Shown here one piece after another: positions 43,550 to 52,729 of a DNA stretch of 64,000 bases. The position numbers were made by a program, and so were the translations under genes. Position 1 is the stretch's first letter. Every line of letters starts with the position of its first letter. A model generated the notes under the pieces. The model was not told the origin of the DNA, did not search any database, and worked only from the letters and a program-made list of their open reading frames with translations. Where the stretch lies: positions 62,001-126,000 of the forward strand of contig CANMIP010000005.1 of NCBI GenBank assembly GCA_947497945.1, read 5' to 3'. The DNA is from an uncultured Tropicimonas sp. Its GTDB lineage: Bacteria > Pseudomonadota > Alphaproteobacteria > Rhodobacterales > Rhodobacteraceae.

Positions 43550-45217
43550 TTACGCCTTGGTCAGGGAGACCAGGGATGTCATCCTGAAATTGCCGTCGGT
43601 CGTGATCGAGACATCATGTGCGCCGGCATCGAGGGCAAAGGTCCGGTCAGCGGAAGCGGAGCCGAAATTGTCGCCGTAATTGATCCACTCCATCCGCTCG
43701 TCCAGGCCGCTCCAGTCGACATTCTGACTGGGCGGATTGACCGATGTGGCCACACCAAGAACGAGGCCGTCGGCAAAGGCATCGATGAAATTGTCCGTCC
43801 CAAGCCCATTTGCGGTTACGGCCGATGCCGGGGCGACATTTCCCAGCACCCACACGTGAATGCCCAGCCGCGATTGCGTGCTGTCATGCGACACCACCAC
43901 ATCCACCAGGCCGGCCGGCGCGTTGGTGACATAGCCAAAGCGAATATAGTTGCCATAGGCTTTGTTCAGGTCGAGCAATGTGGCCGTCTGACCGCCGATT
44001 GTCATCCCGGTCAGGCCGTCCGCGGAGGTATCGCCCCGGCTTGCGGCGGCGATGAAGACGATCCCGCCATCGCCCATGTCCACATCGGTGAAGGAATGCG
44101 TGATCCCGTCGGCCGTCGTGCTGGCAAAGCTCGTGGACAGGATCGCGGCCGCACCGGCGTCCGGCATGGCGTTTGCGATGGCGGAGGAGGCGCCGGTGCC
44201 GACGGCGTTGACCGCGCTGACGCGGTAGAAATATGTCGTGCCATTGGTCAGGCCCGGATCGATGTAGCCCGGAACGTCGGACACCCCGTCGCTCAGTGTG
44301 CTCCAGTTGCTCCCGTCCAGGGAGCGCTCGACCAGATAGTCGGTGATCGCCGAAAGCCCGGTCGTGGGCGCGGACCACGAGAGGGAGACCTGCTGGTCTT
44401 CCGCCATTGCGGTGAGGTCGGTGACAGCGCCGGGAACCGTCGGCCGGTTGGCGCGCGCCACCGGCAGCGCCTCGAAATAGCGTGTGCCCAGCTGTCGCAG
44501 CGAGGCGGCGTCGAAATGGAGCCCGTCGCCGAGGCTGGAAAGCCGCGTCGGATCGGTTGCGCTGACGGTGGCGGTATACATCATCCGGTTTGGCACATCC
44601 TGGATGGTCGCGGTCACCGCGGCGTTCTCGGTGCTGGCATCGGTGAAGTCGGGGAGGAGTTCGCCAAGCACGAAAAGCGTCGCCGGGGAGGCGGCGGTGA
44701 TTTCCGTGCGCAATCCGGCAATCGTCGCTTCAAGCTCGTCGCGATAGCTGGCCAGACCGGAATCACGCTCGCCCTGGTGCCAGAGAATGGCGCTCAGCTG
44801 GAAGGCCGGGTTCTCCGCGAAGAGCGCATTGGCACGGGTGACGAGATCGGCATAGAGAGGCTCGCCGACACCCCATTGACCATCCGAGAAGCCCGTGCCG
44901 CCATCCGCTGCCGGCAGGAAGACCAGCTCGACATTCGGATAGGCGGCCTTGAACGCGATCGCAAATTGCAGGTCGAGCCCCATGTCACCAGCAATCGCGT
45001 CGTGATGATCGAGCGGCGCGGATGCGGCGACGATCTGGCCATTTCGGTCATATTGGAAGATGCCGTCGGGATAGGAGGCTCCACCGTCGAAATCGGCTCG
45101 CCCCACCATATTGCTTTGCCCGGCGAGGATGACGACCTGCGTGCTCGTCTGGGAGCCCGTGATCGGCCTCACCATGCCGGAAACAAGGGGTCGCACAATG
45201 GAACTGGCTGTGGTCAT
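43550..45217 (-). CDS. SGNH/sialate-O-acetylesterase-type protein with fibronectin III domain
   Basis: A 555-residue protein. VVILAGQSNMVGR (Ser35), ILWHQGERDSG (146-150) and SLGDGLHFDAASL (Asp231, His234) are the blocks of the DUF303/CE6-type carbohydrate acetylesterases. A fibronectin III domain spans ~265-350, followed by a ~200-residue beta-rich C-terminal domain with no name I recognise. There is no signal peptide; the start MTTASSIVRPLVSGMVRPITG is an unusual repeat-like leader (VRPLV...VRPIT) that I have seen associated with phage-tail or secreted proteins of this group. It may deacetylate an external glycan. Its terminator overlaps the truncated dnaE2, suggesting the gene was inserted there. 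Confidence 0.75.
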   Translation of the reverse strand: MTTASSIVRPLVSGMVRPITGSQTSTQVVILAGQSNMVGRADFDGGASYPDGIFQYDRNGQIVAASAPLDHHDAIAGDMGLDLQFAIAFKAAYPNVELVFLPAADGGTGFSDGQWGVGEPLYADLVTRANALFAENPAFQLSAILWHQGERDSGLASYRDELEATIAGLRTEITAASPATLFVLGELLPDFTDASTENAAVTATIQDVPNRMMYTATVSATDPTRLSSLGDGLHFDAASLRQLGTRYFEALPVARANRPTVPGAVTDLTAMAEDQQVSLSWSAPTTGLSAITDYLVERSLDGSNWSTLSDGVSDVPGYIDPGLTNGTTYFYRVSAVNAVGTGASSAIANAMPDAGAAAILSTSFASTTADGITHSFTDVDMGDGGIVFIAAASRGDTSADGLTGMTIGGQTATLLDLNKAYGNYIRFGYVTNAPAGLVDVVVSHDSTQSRLGIHVWVLGNVAPASAVTANGLGTDNFIDAFADGLVLGVATSVNPPSQNVDWSGLDERMEWINYGDNFGSASADRTFALDAGAHDVSITTDGNFRMTSLVSLTKA

Positions 45218-45503
45218 GAAGGAGCCTCCTTTTATACGCGATTGTCGCCAAAGCGGTTAACGAAGCGAAAACAGACCGGTCGCAACTGGAACCTGATGGG
45301 GCGAATGCATAGTGGGATGCGTGGGCGAATCAGGACAGGGAACGCTGTTTTCAAACTGCATGATTAAAAGGCATTCGAATTATGTTCTGATATTTGGCGA
45401 TACCTTCGGAAAAGTTTCTATATCGGAAAATATGGGTCAGGAAGTCTGACAAAAATTCCCGGCACCGCCCATGTTAGCGTTGGCAGGAACAAGGAGATGC
45501 ACG

Positions 45504-46508
45504 ATGATCAAGACGCCCTACCTGCTGTTTCTCGGCGACGCGCCGGATCAACTGGCCGCCAAGGTTGCCCAGGGGATCAAGGACTGGCGCCCGGATTTCG
45601 CCGTCGGCCAGTTCCGCATGGAAGGCTGCAAGGCGGATATGGGGCTGACCGACATGACGCTGGACGAGGCTTGGGCAGCTGGCGCGAAAACGCTCGTGAT
45701 CGGTGTGGCCAATCGCGGCGGCGTGATTTCTCCGGAGTGGCGTCACGTTCTGGCGGAAGCGCTGCTCAAGGGGTTCGATCTTGCCTCGGGACTGCACAAC
45801 CTTTTGTCGGACGAGCCCGAGCTGGTCGAGATCGCCAAGGCCGAGGGGCGCGAGATGCATGATGTCCGCGTGCCGGAGGTCGATTACCCGATTGCCAACG
45901 GCAAGAAGCGGACCGGCAAGCGCTGCCTCGCCGTCGGCACCGACTGCTCTGTGGGGAAGATGTATACCGCGCTGGCGATGGATGCGGAGATGCAGACGCG
46001 GGGGATGAAATCCACCTTCCGCGCCACCGGCCAGACCGGCATTCTGATCACGGGTGACGGCGTGCCGCTGGACGCGGTGATCGCGGATTTCATGGCCGGC
46101 GCTGTCGAATGGCTCACGCCCGACAATGACGCCGATCACTGGGACCTTATCGAAGGCCAGGGCTCGCTTTTCCACGCATCCTATTCCGGCGTGACCCTGG
46201 CGCTGGTCCATGGCGGCCAACCGGACGCGCTGGTGCTGTGTCATGAGCCGACCCGTGAGCATATGCGCGGCCTGCCCGACTTCACCTTGCCAACGCTGCA
46301 GGAGTTGAGCGATCTGGCGATGACCCTGGCCTCCCGGGTCAACCCGGATGTCAAGCCGGTCGGGATCTCGGTCAATACGCAGCATTTGTCGGAAGCCGAT
46401 GCGAACGCCTATCTCGCGGAGCTCGAAGCCGAAATGGGCCTTCCGGCGGTCGATCCTTTCCGCCACGGTGCGGGTCGGCTTGTCGACGCGCTGGCCACGC
46501 TCGACTGA
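45504..46508 (+). CDS. dgcN: DUF1611 protein, D-glutamate N-acetyltransferase DgcN-like
   Basis: A 334-residue cytoplasmic protein. The DUF1611 domain has a P-loop-like GTDCSVGK (145-152), then LIEGQGSLFHASYSGVTLALVHG and LCHEPTREHMRG. In the marine D-glutamate pathway DgcN makes N-acetyl-D-glutamate, and DgcA racemises it. dgcA and a D-amino-acid transaminase follow on the same strand, so the context supports the assignment. AAGGAG lies 7 bp before the ATG at 45504; a start at 45471 is less likely. Function rests on family and context. Confidence 0.82.
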   Translation: MIKTPYLLFLGDAPDQLAAKVAQGIKDWRPDFAVGQFRMEGCKADMGLTDMTLDEAWAAGAKTLVIGVANRGGVISPEWRHVLAEALLKGFDLASGLHNLLSDEPELVEIAKAEGREMHDVRVPEVDYPIANGKKRTGKRCLAVGTDCSVGKMYTALAMDAEMQTRGMKSTFRATGQTGILITGDGVPLDAVIADFMAGAVEWLTPDNDADHWDLIEGQGSLFHASYSGVTLALVHGGQPDALVLCHEPTREHMRGLPDFTLPTLQELSDLAMTLASRVNPDVKPVGISVNTQHLSEADANAYLAELEAEMGLPAVDPFRHGAGRLVDALATLD

Positions 46509-46559
46509 TCCCGGTTCGACCGGGTATAGGGCAAGAAAAGTCTAGGATGGAGGCCGGCG

Positions 46560-47525
46560 ATGCGGGTTGAGGTAACGGCGGAAATATTCAAGCTGGCGCA
46601 GGCTTTCACGATCTCGCGCGGGTCGCGGACAGAGGCGAAGGTGTTGACGGTCCGGATCGACAAGGACGGTTGCAGCGGGCAGGGCGAATGCGTCCCTTAT
46701 GCCCGGTATGGCGAGAGCCTCGACAGCGTCGCCGCCCAGGTCGAAGCGCTGCCGGAAAGCTTTGACCGCGCCGCCTTGCTGCAATTGCTTGCACCGGGCG
46801 CGGCCCGCAATGCCGTCGACTGCGCGCTCTGGGACCTGGAGGCCAAGACAGTCGGCAAACCGGTCTGGGAACTGGCCGGGCTGTCTGAGCCGGGGCCGTT
46901 GGAGACGGCCTACACGTTGTCGCTCGACAGCCCCGGGGCGATGCAGGCTTCGGCCGCCGAGAATGCGCATCGCCCGCTTCTGAAGATCAAGCTGGGCACG
47001 CCTGATGACATGCCCCGGCTCGAAGCTGTTCGGGCGGGCGCACCGGATTCGCGCATCATCGTCGATGCCAATGAAGGCTGGTCGGCTGAGGTCTATGCCG
47101 ATCTCGCGCCGCATCTGCTTCGTCTCGGCGTGGCGATGGTCGAGCAGCCGTTGCCGGCGGGCGAGGATGACGGGCTCCTGGGCCTTGAGCGCCCGGTTCC
47201 TCTCTGCGCGGACGAATCCGTGCATGACCGCGCCTCGCTGGGAAAACTCGCGGGCAAGTATGACCTGATCAATATCAAGCTCGACAAGACCGGCGGCCTG
47301 ACCGAAGCGCTCATGCTGCGCGCCGAGGCGGAGGCGGCGGGGTTCGGCATCATGGTCGGCTGCATGGTCGGCTCGTCGCTGGCGATGGCGCCGGCGGTGC
47401 TGTTGGCGCAGGGCGCGGCCGTGGTCGATCTCGACGGCCCGCTGCTGCTGGCCGAAGATCGGGATGTGCCGCTGGTTTACGATGCCGATGGCGTGCATCC
47501 GCCTGTTGCCGCGCTTTGGGGCTGA
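46560..47525 (+). CDS. dgcA: Enolase-superfamily racemase/epimerase, N-acetyl-D-glutamate racemase DgcA-like
   Basis: A 321-residue enolase-superfamily protein of the dipeptide-epimerase subgroup. The catalytic KxK is in LLKIKLG. Metal ligands are in IIVDANEGW (Asp), MVEQPLP (Glu) and LCADESVHD (Asp), and the opposite-face lysine is in LINIKLDKTGG. It begins 51 bp after dgcN. L-Ala-D/L-Glu epimerase is the older annotation for such proteins; the dgcN partner favours N-acetylglutamate racemisation. Both are D/L-glutamate chemistry, possibly using peptidoglycan-derived D-glutamate. Confidence 0.82.
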   Translation: MRVEVTAEIFKLAQAFTISRGSRTEAKVLTVRIDKDGCSGQGECVPYARYGESLDSVAAQVEALPESFDRAALLQLLAPGAARNAVDCALWDLEAKTVGKPVWELAGLSEPGPLETAYTLSLDSPGAMQASAAENAHRPLLKIKLGTPDDMPRLEAVRAGAPDSRIIVDANEGWSAEVYADLAPHLLRLGVAMVEQPLPAGEDDGLLGLERPVPLCADESVHDRASLGKLAGKYDLINIKLDKTGGLTEALMLRAEAEAAGFGIMVGCMVGSSLAMAPAVLLAQGAAVVDLDGPLLLAEDRDVPLVYDADGVHPPVAALWG

Positions 47526-47594
47526 GAAACGAAGCCGCTTGACCGGGCGCGTCCAAGCGCCCAAGACGCGGGCAAGGATCATGAGGAGAAGACA

Positions 47595-48455
47595 GTGAGC
47601 CGCATCGTTTACGTGAACGGGGAATATCTGCCCGAGGAAGAAGCCAAGGTTTCGGTGTTCGACCGGGGCTTTCTCTTTGCCGATGGTGTCTATGAGGTCA
47701 CCTCGGTGCTTGGCGGCAAGCTGATCGATTTCGAGGGCCACAAGATCCGCCTCCAGCGGTCCCTGGACGCGTTGGACATGTCCGCCCCCGAGGCAATGGA
47801 CGACCTGCTGGAGATCCATCGCGAGCTGGTCGCGCGGAACGAGATCGTCGATGGTCTCGTCTATCTCCAGGTCACCCGCGGCGCGCCGTCGGACCGCGAT
47901 TTCGCCTTCCCGGGCGACGATGTGAAGCCAACCCTTGTGCTCTTCACCCAAAGCAAGCCCGGTCTTGCCGAGAGCCCGGTGGCGAAGGTCGGCATCAAGG
48001 TGATCTCCATCGAGGATATCCGCTGGGGTCGCCGCGACATCAAGACGGTGCAGCTTCTCTACCCGTCCATGGGCAAGATGATGGCCAAGAAAGCCGGGGC
48101 GGACGATGCCTGGATGGTCGAGGACGGGGCCGTTACCGAAGGCACCTCGAACAACGCCTATATCGTCAAGGGTAACAAGATCATTACCCGCGGTCTCAGC
48201 AATGACATCCTGCACGGGATCACCCGCGCCGCCGTTCTTCGCTTCGCCCGCGAGGCGCAGATGGAGGTCGAGGAGCGCGATTTCTCCATCGCGGAAGCCA
48301 AGGAGGCCGACGAAGCCTTCATCACCTCGGCCTCGACCTTCGTCATGCCGGTCGTGTCGGTGGATGGTGTCGAGCTTGGAGATGGCAAGCCCGGCAGGGT
48401 CGCCCCGCGCCTGCGCGAGATCTATCTCGAGGAAAGCCTGAAAACGGCGATCTGA
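47595..48455 (+). CDS. D-amino-acid transaminase
   Basis: A 286-residue fold-type IV PLP enzyme. FDRGFLFADGVYEVT is the family start, DIKTVQLLYPSMGK carries the PLP lysine (Lys150), EDGAVTEGTSNNAYIV the phosphate-binding stretch and FITSASTFVMPVVSVDG the end motif. It transfers amino groups between D-amino acids and 2-oxo acids, for example D-alanine and 2-oxoglutarate giving D-glutamate. The GTG start is preceded by GAGGAGAAGACA. The gap to dgcA is 69 bp. In this operon it may funnel other D-amino acids into D-glutamate for the dgcN-dgcA route. Confidence 0.9.
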   Translation: MSRIVYVNGEYLPEEEAKVSVFDRGFLFADGVYEVTSVLGGKLIDFEGHKIRLQRSLDALDMSAPEAMDDLLEIHRELVARNEIVDGLVYLQVTRGAPSDRDFAFPGDDVKPTLVLFTQSKPGLAESPVAKVGIKVISIEDIRWGRRDIKTVQLLYPSMGKMMAKKAGADDAWMVEDGAVTEGTSNNAYIVKGNKIITRGLSNDILHGITRAAVLRFAREAQMEVEERDFSIAEAKEADEAFITSASTFVMPVVSVDGVELGDGKPGRVAPRLREIYLEESLKTAI

Positions 48456-48710
48456 TCCCGGATCGGCCCAGGGCAGGAACGAGTTGAGCGGCTTCCGGGC
48501 CGCTCTTCGCGTATCCGGCAAGCGCGTCAATAGGCCCGTCGCTCCTGCCGAAACCCCGGTTGCCTTCAGGGCAGAACGCCCGCAAAAATCCGTGAGCATC
48601 GCCATGGGCATGCCGATCGGGGCGCGGGGAGGGGCTGGCCGACTGGGGCCTGCCTTCCGATTGCCTGCCTTGGCTGCCCGCTCGAACAACATCGCACCCT
48701 AGGAGACGCC

Positions 48711-49649
48711 ATGTCCGCCACGATTGCCATCGGTCCGTATAGCGAGGCCGATCACGCCGCCCTTCGCGACGCCTTTGCGCCGGTTTTCCTCGACAGCACG
48801 GCCGGCCTGTCCGGACTTGACGCCGCGGTGCGCGACGCCACGACCGCCGTTGCCTTCAAGGGCCATCATGCCTTTGACGGGGCGGCGATGGACCTGCTTC
48901 CCAATCTCGCCCTGATTGCCAATTTCGGAGTCGGTTACGACGCCATCGACGTTTCGGCCGCCAATGCGCGCGGGATCAAGGTCACCAACACGCCGGATGT
49001 TCTCAATGACGACGTGGCGGATCTCGCTGTCGCGATGTTGATAATGCGAGGTCGGGAGATGGAACATGCCACGAAGTGGGCACGCTCCGGCGAGTGGAAG
49101 GAAAAGGGCGAGTACCGGCTGAACCGCAAGGTCAACGGTGGCAAGGCCGGGATTGTCGGGCTTGGCCGGATCGGGCGCGAGATCGCCGATCGGCTCGCGG
49201 CCTTCAAGATGGATATCCACTATTTCGCGCGCTCCGAGAAGGAGACGCCCGGCTGGACCTATCATGCCGACCCGGTCTCCCTCGCGCGCGAGGTCGACTA
49301 TTTGATCGTGGCTCTTGTTGGTGGGCCGGACACGGTGAATTTCGTTTCCGCAGAGGTGCTCGAGGCGCTTGGGCCGCGCGGTATCGTGGTCAACATCTCC
49401 CGTGGCAGCACCATTGACGAAGGCGCCTTGCTCGACGCTCTGGAGCAGGATCGGATCTATGGCGCCGCCCTCGATGTCTTTGTCGGCGAGCCGGATATCG
49501 ATCCGCGTTTCTACGCGCTGGAAAATGTCGTGCTGCAGCCCCATCAGGGCTCGGGCACGGTCGAGACCCGCGCGGAAATGGCCAGGCTTCAGCGCGACAA
49601 CGTTGCGGCGCACCTTGCCGGCGAAGCGCTGCTGACGCCCGTGAACTGA
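48711..49649 (+). CDS. D-2-hydroxyacid dehydrogenase (glyoxylate/hydroxypyruvate reductase-like)
   Basis: A 312-residue NAD(P)-dependent dehydrogenase. GLGRIG (150-155) is the cofactor motif. The catalytic triad is Arg231 in NISRGS, Glu260 in VFVGEPD and His278 in LQPHQGSG. It reduces a 2-oxo acid such as glyoxylate or hydroxypyruvate. It stands 255 bp after the transaminase, on the same strand, and converges with an AEC transporter; its products could be the hydroxyacids that AEC proteins move. The exact substrate cannot be read. Confidence 0.88.
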   Translation: MSATIAIGPYSEADHAALRDAFAPVFLDSTAGLSGLDAAVRDATTAVAFKGHHAFDGAAMDLLPNLALIANFGVGYDAIDVSAANARGIKVTNTPDVLNDDVADLAVAMLIMRGREMEHATKWARSGEWKEKGEYRLNRKVNGGKAGIVGLGRIGREIADRLAAFKMDIHYFARSEKETPGWTYHADPVSLAREVDYLIVALVGGPDTVNFVSAEVLEALGPRGIVVNISRGSTIDEGALLDALEQDRIYGAALDVFVGEPDIDPRFYALENVVLQPHQGSGTVETRAEMARLQRDNVAAHLAGEALLTPVN

Positions 49650-49692
49650 TCCGGCCCGGGGGCGTGAATGCCACGCCCTCGCCAGAACGGTT

Positions 49693-50595
49693 TCACGCCA
49701 GCCAGGCCAGCGAAATCAGCGACAGGACCGAGGTCCAGATGATCACCGGCGCGATCTGGTCGGTGCGCACGCCGTGCAGCATCGCCAGCGCAAAGGCCAT
49801 TGCCCCGGATGGCGCGGCGGCGCAAAGCAGCAGCAAGGTGTTCCACTCCTCTGGCCGCTGACCGATATGGAGCGCCGCCCAGGCCAACGCGGGGAAAGCG
49901 AGGAGCTTCAGGCCGGAAATTGCACAGACGGTTGGCGTCGGCAGGAGGCTCTGGCCAGACAGGATCACGCCAAGCGCAAACAGCGTCATCGGTGCAGCTG
50001 CGACCCCTGCGAAATCCATAGCCGTCCGGAAAGGCGCGGGCACTGGCAGCGACGCCAGGTTGCAAACCAGCGCAAGCAGGACGGCGATGAGCACCGGGTT
50101 GCCTGCCAGCCGTTTTAGCGTCTGTCCCGCGGCTGTGCCGCGATTGACCAGCAGGTCGGTCGTGATGATGAAAAAGGGAAAGCTGATGGCCGAATCCCAG
50201 GCCACGACCGCCCGGATCGGCATCCCGGCTTCCCCGCCATGCATCAACTGCGCGATCGGCAGGATATAGAGCACCGAATTGACGAAGACGGTCGCCATTG
50301 CCAATAGCCAGGCCTCGACCACGTCTCGCTTCAGCAGGTGAAACGCCACCGAGAAGGAGAGTGCGAAGACGGCGACCTGGCAGCCGACGTAGATCCCCAT
50401 CGCGTCGAACCGGAAACTCGACAGGTCCAGGTCGCTCACCAGGGGGAAGAGCAGTGCCGGCTGTAACACGAGGAAGCCGACGCGATTGATCGCTGCGGCC
50501 TCCTCCCGGCGTACCTTGTCGAAACGTCCGAGCAGGAAACCGAGCGCCAGCATCGAGAAGACCGGGAGGATCTGATGCGTCAGGACATGGAACAT
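49693..50595 (-). CDS. AEC family transporter (second copy)
   Basis: A 300-residue AEC transporter with about ten hydrophobic helices. MFHVLTHQILPVFSMLALGFLLG is the typical N-terminus, and the second half has TVCAISGLKLLAFPALAW and AAAPSGAMAFALA. It is the last gene of the minus-strand operon lysE-type, DHDPS-family, FAH-family, AEC, with an 8-bp gap to the FAH gene. It probably moves the acid-sugar substrate or an organic-acid product of that pathway. Confidence 0.87.
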   Translation of the reverse strand: MFHVLTHQILPVFSMLALGFLLGRFDKVRREEAAAINRVGFLVLQPALLFPLVSDLDLSSFRFDAMGIYVGCQVAVFALSFSVAFHLLKRDVVEAWLLAMATVFVNSVLYILPIAQLMHGGEAGMPIRAVVAWDSAISFPFFIITTDLLVNRGTAAGQTLKRLAGNPVLIAVLLALVCNLASLPVPAPFRTAMDFAGVAAAPMTLFALGVILSGQSLLPTPTVCAISGLKLLAFPALAWAALHIGQRPEEWNTLLLLCAAAPSGAMAFALAMLHGVRTDQIAPVIIWTSVLSLISLAWLA

Positions 50596-50602
50596 CAGCG
50601 CG

Positions 50603-51754
50603 TCAGAGCACCCCCCGCCCGGCCAGGTTGCGCATGAGGGCGGCTGTGCCGAAGCGCCATTCGGGGCACTCGGTCGAGAGCCCGACAGTGTTGCTCAGCG
50701 CCCCGAGTGCCGGTTCGGAAATCGTAACCAGGTCTGCCTCGTGATGGGTGAAGCCCTGTCCCGGGGCGTCGCGGTCCTGCACCGGGGCAAAGAGCGTGCC
50801 GAGGAACAGGAAGAAACCGTCCGGATATTGGTGATGCCGGCCGATGGTCTGTGCGACGAGATCCGCGGGATCACGGCTGATCTGGGACATCGAGGAGTGA
50901 CCGTCGAGCACGAAACCGTCCGTGCCTTCCACCTTCATCGTGAGTTCGGCCTTGCGGATATCGTCCAGGCCAAATCCGTCATCGAAGAGCCGCAGGAACG
51001 GGCCGATCGCGCAGGAGGCGTTGTTGTCCTTGGCCTTGCCAAGTAGCAGCGCCGAGCGGCCTTCGATATCGCGCAGGTTCACGTCATTGCCGAGCGTCGC
51101 GCCGCAGATTTCGCCGCGCGAGTTGACCGCCAGCACGATCTCCGGCTCGGGATTGTTCCATTTCGACATCGGGTGCAGCCCGACACGCGCGCCCCAACCG
51201 AGCGAGCACATTGGCTGTCCCTTGGTAAAGACCTCCGCATCCGGGCCGATGCCGACCTCGAGATATTGCGACCAGAGCCCCTCGGCCTGCAGGACGGCCT
51301 TGACCTCCATGGCTTTCTCCGAGCCTGGTTCGATCCCCGAAAGGCTGTCGCCTATCACGGCCCCGACCTTCTCGCGGATCGCCGCCGCGCTGTCCGGATC
51401 GCCCGCGGCCTGCTCCTCGATCACCCGTTCGACCATGCTGGCTGCGAAGGTCACGCCACAGGCCTTGATCGCCTGAAGGTCCGGCGGCGCCAGCAGGCGC
51501 AGCGTGTCGTCTCCGGCTTCGGTCGTCGAGGCGGCAACGAGTTCGGCGAGCGTGGCAAAGGCTTCGCCCGGCGCGGTGCGGGCCGTATCCGTTGGGTCTG
51601 TGGTCTCCAGCAATGCCTGCATGGTCGGCAGGTCGCGGCTGGTGATGTCGATCACGGTCTCGCCATCGAGACGGACCAGCGCAGGGCCGATGCCAGGGCG
51701 CCAGACACGGCCGACAAACATGGCCTCGGGAATGGGGTTGGAAAGCGGCAGCAT
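50603..51754 (-). CDS. Fumarylacetoacetate hydrolase-family protein
   Basis: A 383-residue FAH-fold protein. The core has PEPEIVLAVNSRGEICGATLGNDVNLRDIEGRS with the metal-ligand acidic residues, and SSMSQISRDPADLVAQTIG near the end. The N-terminal ~110 residues resemble the 2-keto-3-deoxypentonate dehydratase (AraD1-like) subgroup, which acts in acid-sugar catabolism, rather than true fumarylacetoacetase. It starts 15 bp after the DHDPS-family gene. Together they suggest dehydration and cleavage of a 2-keto-3-deoxy acid. The substrate is inferred from subgroup and context. Confidence 0.8.
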   Translation of the reverse strand: MLPLSNPIPEAMFVGRVWRPGIGPALVRLDGETVIDITSRDLPTMQALLETTDPTDTARTAPGEAFATLAELVAASTTEAGDDTLRLLAPPDLQAIKACGVTFAASMVERVIEEQAAGDPDSAAAIREKVGAVIGDSLSGIEPGSEKAMEVKAVLQAEGLWSQYLEVGIGPDAEVFTKGQPMCSLGWGARVGLHPMSKWNNPEPEIVLAVNSRGEICGATLGNDVNLRDIEGRSALLLGKAKDNNASCAIGPFLRLFDDGFGLDDIRKAELTMKVEGTDGFVLDGHSSMSQISRDPADLVAQTIGRHHQYPDGFFLFLGTLFAPVQDRDAPGQGFTHHEADLVTISEPALGALSNTVGLSTECPEWRFGTAALMRNLAGRGVL

Positions 51755-51768
51755 GGGTTTCTCCTGTC

Positions 51769-52686
51769 TTACTTGCCCCAGCGGAGCACGAGCGGATCAA
51801 GTGGGCGTAGCAGTTCGAGCAACATGGCGGCGGTGTCGGGATGCAGCGGTGGGATCGGGTGGCGGCAGAAGGCCGAACCGATCACGCCACCCTCGACCAT
51901 GGCCACCTTGGCGGAGCGGAAACCGCATTGCCGGTTTTCGTGGTTGATCGCCGGCAGCACGCGGGAATAGCCCGCGATGGCGGCCGCGCGGTCGCCGGCG
52001 AGGAAGTCGCGGATCACCGGTCCGATCTGGTCCGGGATCATGGCCGAGGTCATGGAGCCGGTCGCGCCGGCATCGAGATCGGCCAGCAGCGTGATTGCCT
52101 CCTCGCCGTCGAACGGGCCCTCGATGGCCTCCCCGCCTGCGGCGATAAGGGCGCGGATCTTGGCGGCTGCCTGCGGGCATTCGATCTTGAAGAGCTTCAG
52201 CATCTCGATCTCATGCGCAATCTTCACCAGCAGCGGAACCGGGAGGTCGACACCGGATAGCGGCGCGTCCTGCAGCATGATCGGGATGCCGATCTCGCCC
52301 ACGGCGCGGAACTGCTCGAAGGTCTGCTCAGCCGTGCCCTTCAAAAGCGCGCCGTGATAGGGCGGCATCATCATGACGATGTCGGCGCCGAGACCCTTTG
52401 CCAAGCGCGCCCGCTCGACCACGATCGGGGTCGCAAAATGGCTGATGGTGACGATGACCGGCACGCGGCCAGCGACATGTTCGAGCGAGAGCCGGGTCAG
52501 GGTCTCGCGCTCGGCATCCGAGATCAGGAACTGCTCGGAGAAATTCGCCAGCACGCAGATGCCGTCGACGCCCATGTCGATCAGGCAGTCGAGCACGCGC
52601 TTCATGCCGTCGAGATCGAGGCTGCCATCGTCATGGAAGGGGGTGGGGGCGACCGGCCAGATGCCGGAATAGGGGCGGTTGGTCAT
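51769..52686 (-). CDS. Dihydrodipicolinate synthase-family aldolase/dehydratase
   Basis: A 305-residue (beta/alpha)8 protein of the DapA/NanA/KDG aldolase superfamily. GIWPVAPTPFHDDGSLDLDGM is the N-terminal family stretch, and the Schiff-base lysine is most likely in MLKLFKIECPQ. The expected loop tyrosine motif reads MLQDAPLSGV rather than the YNVPxRTG of true DapA, so it is not lysine biosynthesis. It lies between the LysE-type and FAH genes in one operon; a 2-keto-3-deoxy sugar-acid aldolase or dehydratase is likely. Confidence 0.82.
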   Translation of the reverse strand: MTNRPYSGIWPVAPTPFHDDGSLDLDGMKRVLDCLIDMGVDGICVLANFSEQFLISDAERETLTRLSLEHVAGRVPVIVTISHFATPIVVERARLAKGLGADIVMMMPPYHGALLKGTAEQTFEQFRAVGEIGIPIMLQDAPLSGVDLPVPLLVKIAHEIEMLKLFKIECPQAAAKIRALIAAGGEAIEGPFDGEEAITLLADLDAGATGSMTSAMIPDQIGPVIRDFLAGDRAAAIAGYSRVLPAINHENRQCGFRSAKVAMVEGGVIGSAFCRHPIPPLHPDTAAMLLELLRPLDPLVLRWGK

Positions 52687-52729
52687 GATGTCTCCGTGGC
52701 TGGAACGGATCGGGAAAGTGGATTGCAGA

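Noticed and set aside
46542-48692. 716-codon open frame antisense to dgcA and the transaminase
   Set aside because: Runs through two well-supported genes and shows no motifs.
48456-48710. Small plus-strand open frame (72 codons) before the hydroxyacid dehydrogenase
   Set aside because: No motifs or ribosome-binding site; treated as leader sequence.
51769-52686. Lysine-pathway dapA
   Set aside because: Lacks the YNVPxRTG tyrosine loop of true dihydrodipicolinate synthase and sits in an acid-sugar type operon.
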